Assembly (NCBI RefSeq): GCF_014874065.1 | Contig: NZ_JADBEE010000001.1 | Coordinates: 2,166,812 to 2,230,811, forward strand | From: Nesterenkonia halotolerans | GTDB taxonomy: Bacteria; Actinomycetota; Actinomycetes; Actinomycetales; Micrococcaceae | DNA: 64,000 nt | Direction: 5' to 3' | Shown: piece by piece, positions 25,823 through 33,801 of the stretch | How the letters are laid out: each line of letters starts with the position of its first letter | Position numbering within the stretch: position 1 is the stretch's first letter | Translations under genes and position numbers: made by a program | The notes under the pieces: model-generated | Databases searched by the model: none | Told to the model about the DNA's origin: nothing | The model's input: only the letters and a program-made list of their open reading frames with translations

Positions 25823-26953
25823 TCAGACCTGGAAGCGCTGCTGTCGAGTCTCATGGGCGGCGATGACCTCGGTGCGCACGCTGTGCCCGAGCCCGGCGAC
25901 GGTGGGCACCTGGACGATGCCCTGCTCGGCGGTGACCGGTGGATCGATGATGTCCTCGGCGTAGTACTTCTCCGAAGCCGAGACGTCCGAAGGCAGGGTG
26001 AATCCGGGCAGTGAGGAGATCGCCACGTTCGCCGCGCGCCCGACTCCGAACTCATGCATCCCTCCGCACCAGACAGGCCAGCCGGCTTCTGAGGCCATGG
26101 CGTGCGCGTCCCGGGCGGCGCTGAGCCCGCCCATCCGTGAGACCTTGATGTTCAGCACGTTGCCGGCCTTCAGCGCCAAGGCGGTGCGCAGGTCATCGAG
26201 GGTCTCCACGGATTCGTCCAGGCAGACGGGGGTCTCGATCTCCGCGGTGAGCAGCGCGTGGTCGAGGAAGTTCTTCGGCGCGAAGGGCTGCTCGATCATG
26301 GTCAGCTTGAACGGGTCCAGAGAGCTGAGCACCTCAAAGGCCTGCTCGCCGCCCGGCTCCTGGCTTCCCGGGTAGGCGCCGTTGGCATCCACATGCACGT
26401 CCAGGTCCGGAAATGCCTCGCGGACTGCGCGCACGGGCTCCACATCCCAACCTGGCGCGATCTTGAGCTTGACCCGGGGGTAGCCCGACTCCACATGGCG
26501 CGTGACCTCGGCGAGGAGCGCCTCGATGCTGGGCTCGATGCCGAGCGAGACCCCGGCGACGACGGATTCGCGCTCACCCCCGAGTGCACGGGCCAACGGG
26601 ATCGATTCCGCGGCGCTCCACATCGCCCACGCCGCCATCTCGACGCCGGCCTTGGCGAAGAAGTTGCCGCGCACCTTGCCGTAGAGACCCGCGATCTCGT
26701 CAGGATGCTTCCAATCTGCGCCGAGCACGGCGGGGATCAGATGCTCCGTGGCGGTCTGCCACGCCGTCGTCGTCGTCTCGGGGGCGTAGAACGGGCCGGC
26801 GGGGGAGGCGATCTCGCCCCAGCCGACGGTCCCGTCCGCGTCGATCATCTCGACCAGCAGGTGTCGCAGCGAGGACTTGCGGTGAGAGCTGGTCTCGAAG
26901 GCATGTCGCAGGGGAAGTTCAACATCGTGGAGCACAATCTCGACGGCGCGCAT
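25823..26953 (-). CDS. enolase-superfamily racemase (N-succinylamino acid racemase / OSBS group)
   Basis: 376 residues, usual length for the MenC/NSAR group. All catalytic residues are visible: Lys162 and Lys164 of the K-x-K motif in VKLKIA, metal ligands Asp189, Glu221 (IEQPF) and Asp246 (CLDES), and Lys270 in LNIKVS. The group either makes o-succinylbenzoate for menaquinone or racemises N-acyl amino acids. No other men gene is nearby, while a GNAT and an M20 hydrolase are, so N-acyl amino acid racemisation is favoured. Its start overlaps the SIS gene stop (TGATG), so it is the last gene of a coupled operon. Confidence 0.9.
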   Translation of the reverse strand: MRAVEIVLHDVELPLRHAFETSSHRKSSLRHLLVEMIDADGTVGWGEIASPAGPFYAPETTTTAWQTATEHLIPAVLGADWKHPDEIAGLYGKVRGNFFAKAGVEMAAWAMWSAAESIPLARALGGERESVVAGVSLGIEPSIEALLAEVTRHVESGYPRVKLKIAPGWDVEPVRAVREAFPDLDVHVDANGAYPGSQEPGGEQAFEVLSSLDPFKLTMIEQPFAPKNFLDHALLTAEIETPVCLDESVETLDDLRTALALKAGNVLNIKVSRMGGLSAARDAHAMASEAGWPVWCGGMHEFGVGRAANVAISSLPGFTLPSDVSASEKYYAEDIIDPPVTAEQGIVQVPTVAGLGHSVRTEVIAAHETRQQRFQV

Positions 26954-27645
26954 CAGATATACAGTCCCATCTCGTGGATCAATGATTCTCTTTCGGTCAG
27001 CCGACGGCGGCTGCCCTTGGCGCTTGCCGTGGTCAGAGCGGTCAGCAGGTGGATCACGGCGACGACGCCGGTGGCGGAGTCGGTCACGGAGTCAGAGTTC
27101 GTCGGCACGATCACGGCTTCGCTGCAGTGGGCCACCAGCGGGGAATCCGCCGAATCGGTGACTGCCACCACGGCCCCGCCTCGATGGGCGAAGGCCTCCG
27201 CGAGCTGTGCCGTCTCTCGGCGGTAGCGGCGCATGGAGAAGGCGACGAGCACATCGGTGCTGCGCACATCGGTGAGCACGTCGATCCCACGGGTGCCCAG
27301 CCCATCGATCAGGGACACCTGGGAGACCCCGTGGGAGAGGTCGAGATCCAACAGGTGGGCGAACGCAGCCGAGCGTCCGTGGCCCACGATGAACCGGCGT
27401 CGGGCTCCGGCGATGACACCGGCCGTGCGGGCCAGCGCGTCGTCGTCCTCGATCCCGGCGAAGACCCGTTCCAGGTTCTCCCGCTCCTTGCGGATCAGTC
27501 GGGCCTGCAGTGATTTTGCGGAGGCACGGGGGGACAGGGTGGCGCCGAATCGGGCGGCGGGGTTGTCCGGGCCGCGGCGGCTGGACCAGCTTTCCTCCGG
27601 GGAGGTGCTGAGGTCCCGCTCTGTGCGGGTGCTTTCGGGGCTCAT
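26953..27645 (-). CDS. SIS-domain protein, RpiR/MurR-like but without the helix-turn-helix
   Basis: 230 residues. Residues ~75-215 form a SIS domain (RRFIVGHGRSAAFAHLLDLDL, then VLVAFSMRRYRRET and VAVTDSADSPL), most like the effector domain of RpiR/MurR regulators. The N-terminal ~55 residues are polar and low complexity where RpiR proteins have a ~75-residue DNA-binding domain. It may therefore be a sensor or enzyme rather than a repressor, or its DNA-binding part may have been lost. It is coupled to GNAT upstream by an ATGA overlap and to the racemase downstream by TGATG. Confidence 0.82.
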   Translation of the reverse strand: MSPESTRTERDLSTSPEESWSSRRGPDNPAARFGATLSPRASAKSLQARLIRKERENLERVFAGIEDDDALARTAGVIAGARRRFIVGHGRSAAFAHLLDLDLSHGVSQVSLIDGLGTRGIDVLTDVRSTDVLVAFSMRRYRRETAQLAEAFAHRGGAVVAVTDSADSPLVAHCSEAVIVPTNSDSVTDSATGVVAVIHLLTALTTASAKGSRRRLTERESLIHEMGLYI

Positions 27646-28457
27646 GCGGGGCGCAGAAAGCTGTAGACCGCGAGGTCCTCGGTGATCCGATGGCAGGAGG
27701 TCGCCATGAAGCCATGTTCGAAGAGATCGCTGAAGCGGGTGCGGAGCAGGTCGATCACCTCTTCATCGGTGGGCTGCTGCGCGGGGACGACGAGCAGGGC
27801 CGCGTCGGGGCGCATCTGGATCTGGCCCGGCTCAGTGAGTTCATCGGTGCCGAGCGCGGCTTCCAAGTTCTCCGCCGCCGCAGAGGAGGCGGGTTCAGCG
27901 ACAGAGCCGTCCAGCCGCCACTCCACGGTGATCCGGTCCGTGCCGGGCCCCGCGAGGGCGTCCTTCGTGAACCAGCGACCCTGTGCTCCGAGCACGTCGA
28001 GGTTGAAGTGTGCGTTGCGGCTGATCATCGGGTTATAGGTCCAGCGCATGCGGCTGGCGCCCTGCCGGTGCGCCACGGCTGCCTGAACGTTCTTCAGCGC
28101 TCTGCCGACCCCCTGTCCCTGCAGGTCCTGGGACACCACGGCTGCCTGCGAGAAGTGGTAGATGTGCGGGTCCTCCGTGCTGGTGTCCACCGCTGTCCAG
28201 CCGAATGCCATGCCCCGCACGACGCCCGCGGGGTCGACGGCGCCGACCACCGTTCCGCCGTAGGTCAGCAGGTTCTTGAGCAGACGGGCGTTGATTCCCT
28301 GATCCTCGCCGCTGTAGGAGAACACGTCGCGGTACAGCCGGCAGGCCGCCTCGAGCTCGGCGTCATCGGTGAGGCTGCGGACGGTGGTGCCGTCTTCGAG
28401 GGTGAGTGACTCCGCAAGGGTGGGACCTTCGGGTGCAGCAGTGTCCTGGTCAGTCAT
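27642..28457 (-). CDS. GNAT acyltransferase, COG3375-like
   Basis: 271 residues from ATG 28455-28457, with GAGAGGA 5 bases upstream. The acyl-CoA-binding motif A is VVSQDLQGQGVGRALKN, followed by the MRWTYNPMISRNAHFNLDVLG stretch that is characteristic of COG3375, not of ordinary GNATs. In Geobacillus a GNAT of this group was linked to N-succinylation of D-amino acids next to an NSAR racemase. Here it is the first gene of an operon with SIS and racemase genes and is divergent from an M20 hydrolase 50 bases away. Succinyl or other acyl donor is not known. Confidence 0.85.
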   Translation of the reverse strand: MTDQDTAAPEGPTLAESLTLEDGTTVRSLTDDAELEAACRLYRDVFSYSGEDQGINARLLKNLLTYGGTVVGAVDPAGVVRGMAFGWTAVDTSTEDPHIYHFSQAAVVSQDLQGQGVGRALKNVQAAVAHRQGASRMRWTYNPMISRNAHFNLDVLGAQGRWFTKDALAGPGTDRITVEWRLDGSVAEPASSAAAENLEAALGTDELTEPGQIQMRPDAALLVVPAQQPTDEEVIDLLRTRFSDLFEHGFMATSCHRITEDLAVYSFLRPA

Positions 28458-28467
28458 GGGATCCTCT

Positions 28468-28495
28468 CGCAACCTGAATATGTTCTTACGTTGCG
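28468..28495. promoter_or_regulatory. inverted repeat in the GNAT/M20 divergent promoter
   Basis: CGCAAC (28468-28473) and GTTGCG (28490-28495) form an inverted repeat with a 16-base spacer. It occupies more than half of the 50-base region between the two divergent starts. One factor bound here could control both halves of the pathway. Arms are short, so chance cannot be excluded. Confidence 0.45.
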
Positions 28496-28507
28496 TATCA
28501 TAGCCCT

Positions 28508-29677
28508 ATGGATACCTCATCACCCACGGCTCACCTTGATTTTGCGAGAGATCACCTCGAAGAGACGCTCGAACTTCTGAAACGGATGGTGGAGACAGAG
28601 TCTCCGACCGGGGACGCCGCCGGGGTGAGCGAGGTCTGCGCGCAGGTGCGGGAGCTCTTTGCGGAACACGACCCCGAGATCACCGAACACGAGGGGGAGT
28701 GGGGCACCCATCTGGTGATGGACATCGCAGGCACCGGGTCGAAGCATGCTGACGCTCCTGTGCTCTTCGTCGGTCACGCCGACACTGTGTGGTCCCGTGG
28801 AACTCTCGAGTCGATGCCCTTCCGCATCGAAGAGGGCATCGCCTATGGGCCCGGGTCTTTCGACATGAAGTCGGGATTGTTGATCATGCACCAGGGCCTG
28901 AGGCTCAGCACGGCGCTCGGGCAATCTCGGCCCCCTGTCCGGGTGATCGTGGTGGGGGATGAGGAGATCGGTTCCCCGACTTCACGGGAGCTTCTGCTCT
29001 CCTGCGCCGAGGGTGTGCGAGCGGTCCTCGGATTCGAGTCCCCCCACCCGGGAGGTGCCCTGAAGGTCGGTCGGCTGGGGAGCACCCGACTGCGACTCGA
29101 GGTCACTGGGCGCGCGTCCCATGCGGCGCTGGACCCCGAGGGCGGGGTCAACGCGATCGATGAGCTGGTGGATCAGCTTGCTGGTCTGCGCGGCCTCATC
29201 GCCTCGGCGGAGGCAGCCTCTCCGGGAGACGTCCTGTGCAATATCGGGACGGTGACCGGCGGAGGCAAGACCAACGTGGTGCCCGCCTCCGCGTCGGCCG
29301 ATATCGGCCTGCGGTTTCGCGCCCCGGACGTCGAGGCTCAGGTCCTCGGGGCGATCCAGGACCTGGAACCGATCCGCTCCGGCGGCGAGCTCAGGGTCCG
29401 GACGTTGTCCCAGCGGCCGGCATGGCAGGCAGATGACGCCGATCAGGAGCTGCTGGCTCTTGTCGAGGACGCCGCCCAGGAGGTCGGGCTCGATGAGGTG
29501 GGAGGTCGACCTGCCGCCGGCGCCGGTGACACGAACTACCTGGGGTCACTGGGACTTCCCACTCTTGACGGATTCGGACCTGACGGCGCAGGCGCCCATG
29601 CCGATCATGAACAGGTGCGGATCGAGTCGATCCCCGAGCGCATCGCACTCTTGGCGGCACTGCTGGGCAGGCTCTGA
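28508..29677 (+). CDS. M20-family metallohydrolase (N-acyl amino acid deacylase candidate)
   Basis: 389 residues. The di-zinc M20 motifs are FVGHADTVW (first His and Asp), GPGSFDMKSG, the catalytic-base pair VVGDEEIGSP, the dimerisation domain (~180-285) with GRASHAALDPEGGVNAI, and the last His ligand in GPDGAGAHADHE. It resembles carboxypeptidase G2/ArgE-type exopeptidases that cleave N-acyl amino acids. Divergence from the GNAT-SIS-racemase operon points to removal of the acyl group from the L-product. It could instead be an unrelated aminoacylase or glutamate carboxypeptidase. Confidence 0.9.
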   Translation: MDTSSPTAHLDFARDHLEETLELLKRMVETESPTGDAAGVSEVCAQVRELFAEHDPEITEHEGEWGTHLVMDIAGTGSKHADAPVLFVGHADTVWSRGTLESMPFRIEEGIAYGPGSFDMKSGLLIMHQGLRLSTALGQSRPPVRVIVVGDEEIGSPTSRELLLSCAEGVRAVLGFESPHPGGALKVGRLGSTRLRLEVTGRASHAALDPEGGVNAIDELVDQLAGLRGLIASAEAASPGDVLCNIGTVTGGGKTNVVPASASADIGLRFRAPDVEAQVLGAIQDLEPIRSGGELRVRTLSQRPAWQADDADQELLALVEDAAQEVGLDEVGGRPAAGAGDTNYLGSLGLPTLDGFGPDGAGAHADHEQVRIESIPERIALLAALLGRL

Positions 29678-29706
29678 GCGGCCTCTCCCGCTGAGAATGG
29701 GTGCGC

Positions 29707-30108
29707 TCATGACGGGGGCGGTCCGGCACGCGCGGTGCTTCGGCTGATCAGACCGAGGTCCCCGAGACCAGAGGTTTCGATGTTCAGAAACCGCTCCGGC
29801 AGGATCGGCACTGCACTCTGCACGAGCACCTCGGTGCCATCCGCGCCGGTCACAGTGCAGCTGGTGAGCTCCACCTGATTGCGCGCGGCCAGTGCTCGCG
29901 CCACCGCGCACGGGTCTCCCATGGTCAGTCCACGGGCGGCATCCGCTCCTGCGAGGGCTGAAAGGTCCGCTCCGCGCGCGGCCTGAGCCGAGGAAGCCGC
30001 CACCAGGCTCAACGCCTGGATCGCCCCCAGCAGGATGAGCAGCACCATGATCAGCCCCAGCGCGAGGACCGTGCCGGAGCCGCGCTGGTCCTGCAGCGAC
30101 TCTGTCAT
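29707..30108 (-). CDS. TadE-like pilus-locus protein (Rv3654c type)
   Basis: 133 residues from the ATG that overlaps the TadE stop (ATGA). QRGSGTVLALGLIMVLLILLG is a prepilin-like or signal-anchor segment with Gly before the helix, then SSAQAARGADLSALAGADAAR, a pattern of TadE-like flanking proteins and of the Flp/TadG N-terminus. It is the last gene of a three-gene pilin operon. It converges on the M20 hydrolase with 29 bases between stops. Confidence 0.8.
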   Translation of the reverse strand: MTESLQDQRGSGTVLALGLIMVLLILLGAIQALSLVAASSAQAARGADLSALAGADAARGLTMGDPCAVARALAARNQVELTSCTVTGADGTEVLVQSAVPILPERFLNIETSGLGDLGLISRSTARAGPPPS

Positions 30109-30473
30109 CGCGAGTCCTCCACCAGTGCCGTGGCGTCGGACTTCAAGGTTGCCTCGATCTCCAGCCACCCGAGCAGGCGGACAGGCTGGGTGAGGGTCAC
30201 GGTGACGTAGCGACCTTCCCGGGAGATGCCGACGGCAGTCCCTTCCCCGGCAACCCGCCGCGCGGCAGTTTCAGCGGTTGCGGCGGGCTCCCCGCGAGCA
30301 AGCTCCCGAGCCGCAGCCCGCGCTCCCTCCTCCAGGCTGACCTGCGCCGCGCCCTGCAGCGCCATCGAGATCACGAAGAGCAGCACCATGATGACTGCCG
30401 GGAGAGCCAGGGCGAACTCCGCGCTGATCGAACCCCTGTCGACTCGGGTGCGCAGATCAGAAGGAGAGCGCAC
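30105..30473 (-). CDS. tadE: TadE-family minor pilin
   Basis: 122 residues. An N-terminal RGSISAEFALALPAVIMVLLF segment is the TadE signature, with a conserved glutamate one turn into the hydrophobic helix. The soluble part is short and ends LLGWLEIEATLKSDATALVE. The start lies 17 bases inside the end of the DUF4244 pilin gene. It should be inserted in the membrane and processed or assembled by the Tad motor encoded at 17-20.7 kb. Confidence 0.87.
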   Translation of the reverse strand: MRSPSDLRTRVDRGSISAEFALALPAVIMVLLFVISMALQGAAQVSLEEGARAAARELARGEPAATAETAARRVAGEGTAVGISREGRYVTVTLTQPVRLLGWLEIEATLKSDATALVEDSR

Positions 30474-30705
30474 GTTCGACGATGCCGGTCAGCAGGCCGC
30501 GCGCAGTGTCCGAGCTCACCACGGCCACGAGCAGCCCCGCGAACCCGACTGCCGCCAGCATGACGATTCCATACTCCGCGGTGGCCAGGCCATCCTCCTC
30601 GCGATGAATCTGCTGTCCCCACGTGCGCAGGTTCCCCGTGTGTGGCAGGGCTGACTGCTGCGCCTCGAGCGTGAGCGACTGGTTTCGCGTCTGTGGTCTC
30701 TCCAT
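30457..30705 (-). CDS. DUF4244 Flp-like prepilin
   Basis: 82 residues from ATG 30703-30705, with GGAAGGAA 6 bases upstream. After a long polar leader of ~40 residues comes EDGLATAEYGIVMLAAVGFAG, a type IV prepilin site with Gly, Glu at +5 and a hydrophobic helix. It is the major pilin candidate of the Tad system. No prepilin peptidase gene is in the window. It is the first gene of the pilin operon, and the 226 bases upstream (30706-30931) contain no gene that I can support. Confidence 0.85.
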   Translation of the reverse strand: MERPQTRNQSLTLEAQQSALPHTGNLRTWGQQIHREEDGLATAEYGIVMLAAVGFAGLLVAVVSSDTARGLLTGIVERALSF

Positions 30706-30931
30706 GACCGTTCCTTCCGCTGGGGCTGCCCGGACTATGAGGTCTTGGGCGGCTGTCGACGCCTGCTGTGTGCAGGTCGCACCAGTTTCGGCCACGGACG
30801 AGGAGTGGGGGCTGACGGCGAGCCAGCTGTGGAGAGTCAGACGCTCGCGGGAGTTTCGCGTCGGCTGGGGCAAAGCACACGCCCCTCGGCCCCGCGCTCT
30901 TCCTCCCCACGCTCCGCCGTGTTCCTCCGCG

Positions 30932-30998
30932 TTTGTCGTAGAGCTAAGGCATTGTCGTAGCGCTATAGCTCTACGATTCGCTAGAGCTCTACGATAAT
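30932..30998. repeat. 67-bp palindromic element, copy B
   Basis: Same length as the copy at 459-525 and the same plan. The right arm CTACGATAAT (30989-30998) is identical, the left arm TTTGTCGTAG differs at two positions, and the core at 30956-30975 is again CGTAGnGCTATAGCnCTACG. It overlaps the 3' end of the aldo/keto reductase gene: the TAG stop and the last two complete codons lie inside the right arm. Confidence 0.75.
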
Positions 30999-32026
30999 CC
31001 GGCGGAGCGGGGGATGAGGCCTTCGCGGCCGCCGGAGACCCATGCCGGATCGAAGCTGCGATCCCCGTGGACCTGTGCGGCCAGGCCGTCGAGCAGCGCT
31101 GCGACCTCAGCGGTGAGCTCCAGCTCCTCGACGCCGCGCTGCAGCTCATCCCAATGGGATCCGAAGCGGGTGCCGGGGATCGGGGAGATGCTGACCCCGA
31201 GGGTGGCCGCCTGGCGGTAGAGCCAGGCGAGGGCGAGCCCTGCCGTGGGAAGCTGCTGCTGCTGAGCGGCTTCTCGCACCTGCGCGGCGAGGGAATGGTT
31301 GTGCGCCAGGTTCGCGGGCGCGAACCAGGGGAAGGAGCGGCGCACATCGGTCTCCGCGAGGGCCAGCGGGTCGAACCGATCGGTGAGCAGCCCGCGGCCC
31401 ACCGGGGAGTAGGGAACGAATCCGATCCCCAGCGTGGCGCAGACCGGCAGAACATGCTCTTCGACGTCCCGCGCGAAGATGCTCCATTCGCTCTGCACCG
31501 CGGTGATCGGATGCACGGCGTGGGCCCTGCGGATCTCCTGGGCGGTGGCCTCGGAGAGTCCGATCCGCCGCACCTTGCCCGCCGCCACGAGGTCGCTCAT
31601 GGCCCCCACGCTCTCCTCGATCGGCGTCTCGGGATCCACCCGATGCAGGTAGTACAGGTCCACGTGATCCGTGCCCAGGCGCGTGAGGCTCTCATCGATC
31701 TGTTCCTTGATGTACGCGGCGTCCCCGCGCGCTCGCCTCTTTCCGGCGCCGGCGCCCTTCTCGATGCCCACCTTCGTGGCGAGGACGAACTCCTCGCGGC
31801 GGTTCCTCAGAAATCTGCCGACCAGGCGTTCACTCTCCCCGTCACCGTAGATGTTGGCGGTGTCGAGGAAGTTGATGCTGCGATCCTTCACGTGGGTGAG
31901 GATGTCAGAAGCCTCTGCCTCGCTGATGGAGCCATAGGCGCCGGCCAGCGACATGGCGCCGTATCCCAGCGCTGAGACCTCAAGTCCGTGGGGGCCGCTT
32001 CCCAGAGTGATGGAACGAAGAGTCAT
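30989..32026 (-). CDS. aldo/keto reductase
   Basis: 345 residues, slightly above the 310-335 typical for this subgroup. The catalytic tetrad is in place: Asp and Tyr in FLDTANIYGDGESE, Lys in VLATKVG and His in LYYLHRVDP. The NADPH site near the C-terminus (SISPIPGTRFGSHWDE) is also present. It reduces carbonyls with NADPH; the real substrate is unknown. It lies 72 bases downstream of metI in the same direction. The last residues are encoded by a palindromic repeat, so the natural C-terminus may have been changed by its insertion. Confidence 0.92.
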   Translation of the reverse strand: MTLRSITLGSGPHGLEVSALGYGAMSLAGAYGSISEAEASDILTHVKDRSINFLDTANIYGDGESERLVGRFLRNRREEFVLATKVGIEKGAGAGKRRARGDAAYIKEQIDESLTRLGTDHVDLYYLHRVDPETPIEESVGAMSDLVAAGKVRRIGLSEATAQEIRRAHAVHPITAVQSEWSIFARDVEEHVLPVCATLGIGFVPYSPVGRGLLTDRFDPLALAETDVRRSFPWFAPANLAHNHSLAAQVREAAQQQQLPTAGLALAWLYRQAATLGVSISPIPGTRFGSHWDELQRGVEELELTAEVAALLDGLAAQVHGDRSFDPAWVSGGREGLIPRSAGLS

Positions 32027-32098
32027 CGAGAGTCCTTCAGTTGTTCGGAGCTGCGTTCATTCGGAGCTGTGGTCAGGGGCGTGGACTGTCTGCCTCGC

Positions 32099-32776
32099 TC
32101 AGCGGCGCATGACCTTCCGGGCCGCCCAGTTGCCCACAAGCTGCAGCGACTGGACGAAGAGGATCACGACGATCACCGCCAGCCAGGTCACCTCAGGCCG
32201 GAACCTGTTGTAACCCTCGACGATGGCGAAGTTGCCGATGCCGCCGCCGCCGATGATCCCGGCCAAGGCCGACATATCCGTCAGTGCAATGATGACAAAC
32301 GTATACCCAAGGATCAGCGGTCCCAGTGCTTCTGGGAGCAGCACGGTGAGGATGATACGCAGCCGGGAGGCCCCCATGGCGCGGGCAGCCTCGATCACCC
32401 CCGGGTCGATGGAGACCAGGTTCTGCTCCACGATGCGCGCGATCGCGAAGGTAGAGGCCCAGATCATCACGAAGATCACCGCATCGTTGCCGATCCCGGA
32501 GCCGATCACGAAGATGGTGACCGGTTGCAGCGCCGCGATGAGGATGACGAAGGGGACCGGACGGATCAGGTTCACCACGAAGTTCATCGCCATCCAGGCA
32601 GGCCGGTTCGAGAGCAGCCCGCCCTCCCGAGTGGTGTAGAGCGTGAGACCGATGACGAGTCCGACGAAGCCGCCGAGCAGGAACGCCCAGGCCACCATGT
32701 AGATGGTGTCGAAGATCGCTTCAATCAGCTCAGGTCCGTAGTAGCCCCAGTCCAGGGCTCGATAGGTGTCGATCAT
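32099..32776 (-). CDS. metI: methionine ABC transporter permease
   Basis: 225 residues with five predicted membrane helices. The EAA loop that docks on the ATPase reads EAARAMGASRLRIILTVLLPEA, standard for MetI. It forms the channel dimer of the methionine importer. Start overlaps the metN stop (ATGA). Gene order metQ-metN-metI differs from the metN-I-Q order of Escherichia coli but is common in Actinobacteria. Confidence 0.94.
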   Translation of the reverse strand: MIDTYRALDWGYYGPELIEAIFDTIYMVAWAFLLGGFVGLVIGLTLYTTREGGLLSNRPAWMAMNFVVNLIRPVPFVILIAALQPVTIFVIGSGIGNDAVIFVMIWASTFAIARIVEQNLVSIDPGVIEAARAMGASRLRIILTVLLPEALGPLILGYTFVIIALTDMSALAGIIGGGGIGNFAIVEGYNRFRPEVTWLAVIVVILFVQSLQLVGNWAARKVMRR

Positions 32777-33801
32777 GCGTGCACCTCCTGCACCTCTCCG
32801 GCGGCGTTGAGCGCCGCGACGAAGGCCGTCACCGCGTCAGACTCCCCGTCCACCGCCAATGTCAGCAGCCCGTAGGAGGCGTTCTTGGTGGTGCTCATTC
32901 CGCCATGGACGATCTCGAAGGAGACCCCATGGGTCGCCGCCTCGCCCAGAACGGCGCTGACCGCCCCGGCATTCTGCAGCGAGACGATGATCAGCCGCCC
33001 CGAGCTGTGACGTCGGATCCACTCGACATCCTCGACCGAGGGACGGTTCTTCAGCGCGGCACCGACGAAGCTGGCATCCTTCGTCTCCCGCGGACTGGAG
33101 AAGACGTCGTAGACGAGACCGGTCTCCACGATGCGTCCCTGATCCATCACCGCCACCCGGTCGGCGATGGATCTGATGACCTCCATCTCATGGGTGATGG
33201 CCACGATCGTGATGCCCAGCTCCTCATTGGCCCGGCGCAGGAGCTGCAGCACCTCGGCGGTGGTCTTGGGGTCCAAAGCGGAGGTGGACTCGTCCGCGAG
33301 AAGGATGTCCGGCTTGGCGGCCAGGGCCCGAGCGATGCCCACCCGCTGCTTCTGACCACCGGAGAGCTGCTCGGGGTGCTGCTCGGCCTTCTCGCTCAGG
33401 CCGACGAACTCCAGGAGCTCCGCCACCCGGGCATCACGATCGCTCTTCTTCCACCCCGCCACCTTCAGCGGATACGCCACGTTGCCGGCGACGTCTCTGG
33501 AATGGAAGAGGTTGAACTGCTGGAAGACCATGCCGATGCGGGAACGCACCTTGGCCAGCTGGCCCTCACGCATTGCCGATATCTCCTGATCCAGCACGTG
33601 GACCGAGCCGGCCGTCGGGCGTTCGAGCCCGTTGATGAGCCGGATCAGCGTCGACTTGCCGGCCCCGGAGAAGCCGATGACGCCGTAGACCTCACCGCGG
33701 TCGACGGTGAGGCTCACGTCGTCGACCGCGGTGATGGTCTTGTTCCCTGTGCCGAACGTCCGAGACACGTTGCGGAACTCGATGAGCGACGCTGAGCTCA
33801 C
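32773..33801 (-). CDS. metN: methionine ABC transporter ATP-binding protein
   Basis: 342 residues. Walker A is GFSGAGKST, signature LSGGQKQRV, Walker B DILLADESTSALDP, and switch His in AITHEME. The C-terminal ~80 residues form the NIL domain (IVSLQNAGAVSAVLGE), which in E. coli MetN binds methionine and shuts transport by trans-inhibition. It is coupled by overlaps to metQ upstream and metI downstream. MetNIQ in E. coli carries both L- and D-methionine. Confidence 0.96.
   Translation of the reverse strand: MSSASLIEFRNVSRTFGTGNKTITAVDDVSLTVDRGEVYGVIGFSGAGKSTLIRLINGLERPTAGSVHVLDQEISAMREGQLAKVRSRIGMVFQQFNLFHSRDVAGNVAYPLKVAGWKKSDRDARVAELLEFVGLSEKAEQHPEQLSGGQKQRVGIARALAAKPDILLADESTSALDPKTTAEVLQLLRRANEELGITIVAITHEMEVIRSIADRVAVMDQGRIVETGLVYDVFSSPRETKDASFVGAALKNRPSVEDVEWIRRHSSGRLIIVSLQNAGAVSAVLGEAATHGVSFEIVHGGMSTTKNASYGLLTLAVDGESDAVTAFVAALNAAGEVQEVHA

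Noticed and set aside
30623..30997. 124-residue plus-strand open frame over the pilin promoter region and repeat B
   Set aside because: It overlaps the DUF4244 pilin gene antisense and the palindromic repeat, has no start signal, and its composition is not protein-like.
459..30998. The two 67-bp palindromes as ends of one large composite transposon
   Set aside because: They are 30 kb apart around conserved core genes with actinobacterial order, there is no transposase between them, and no target duplication is seen.
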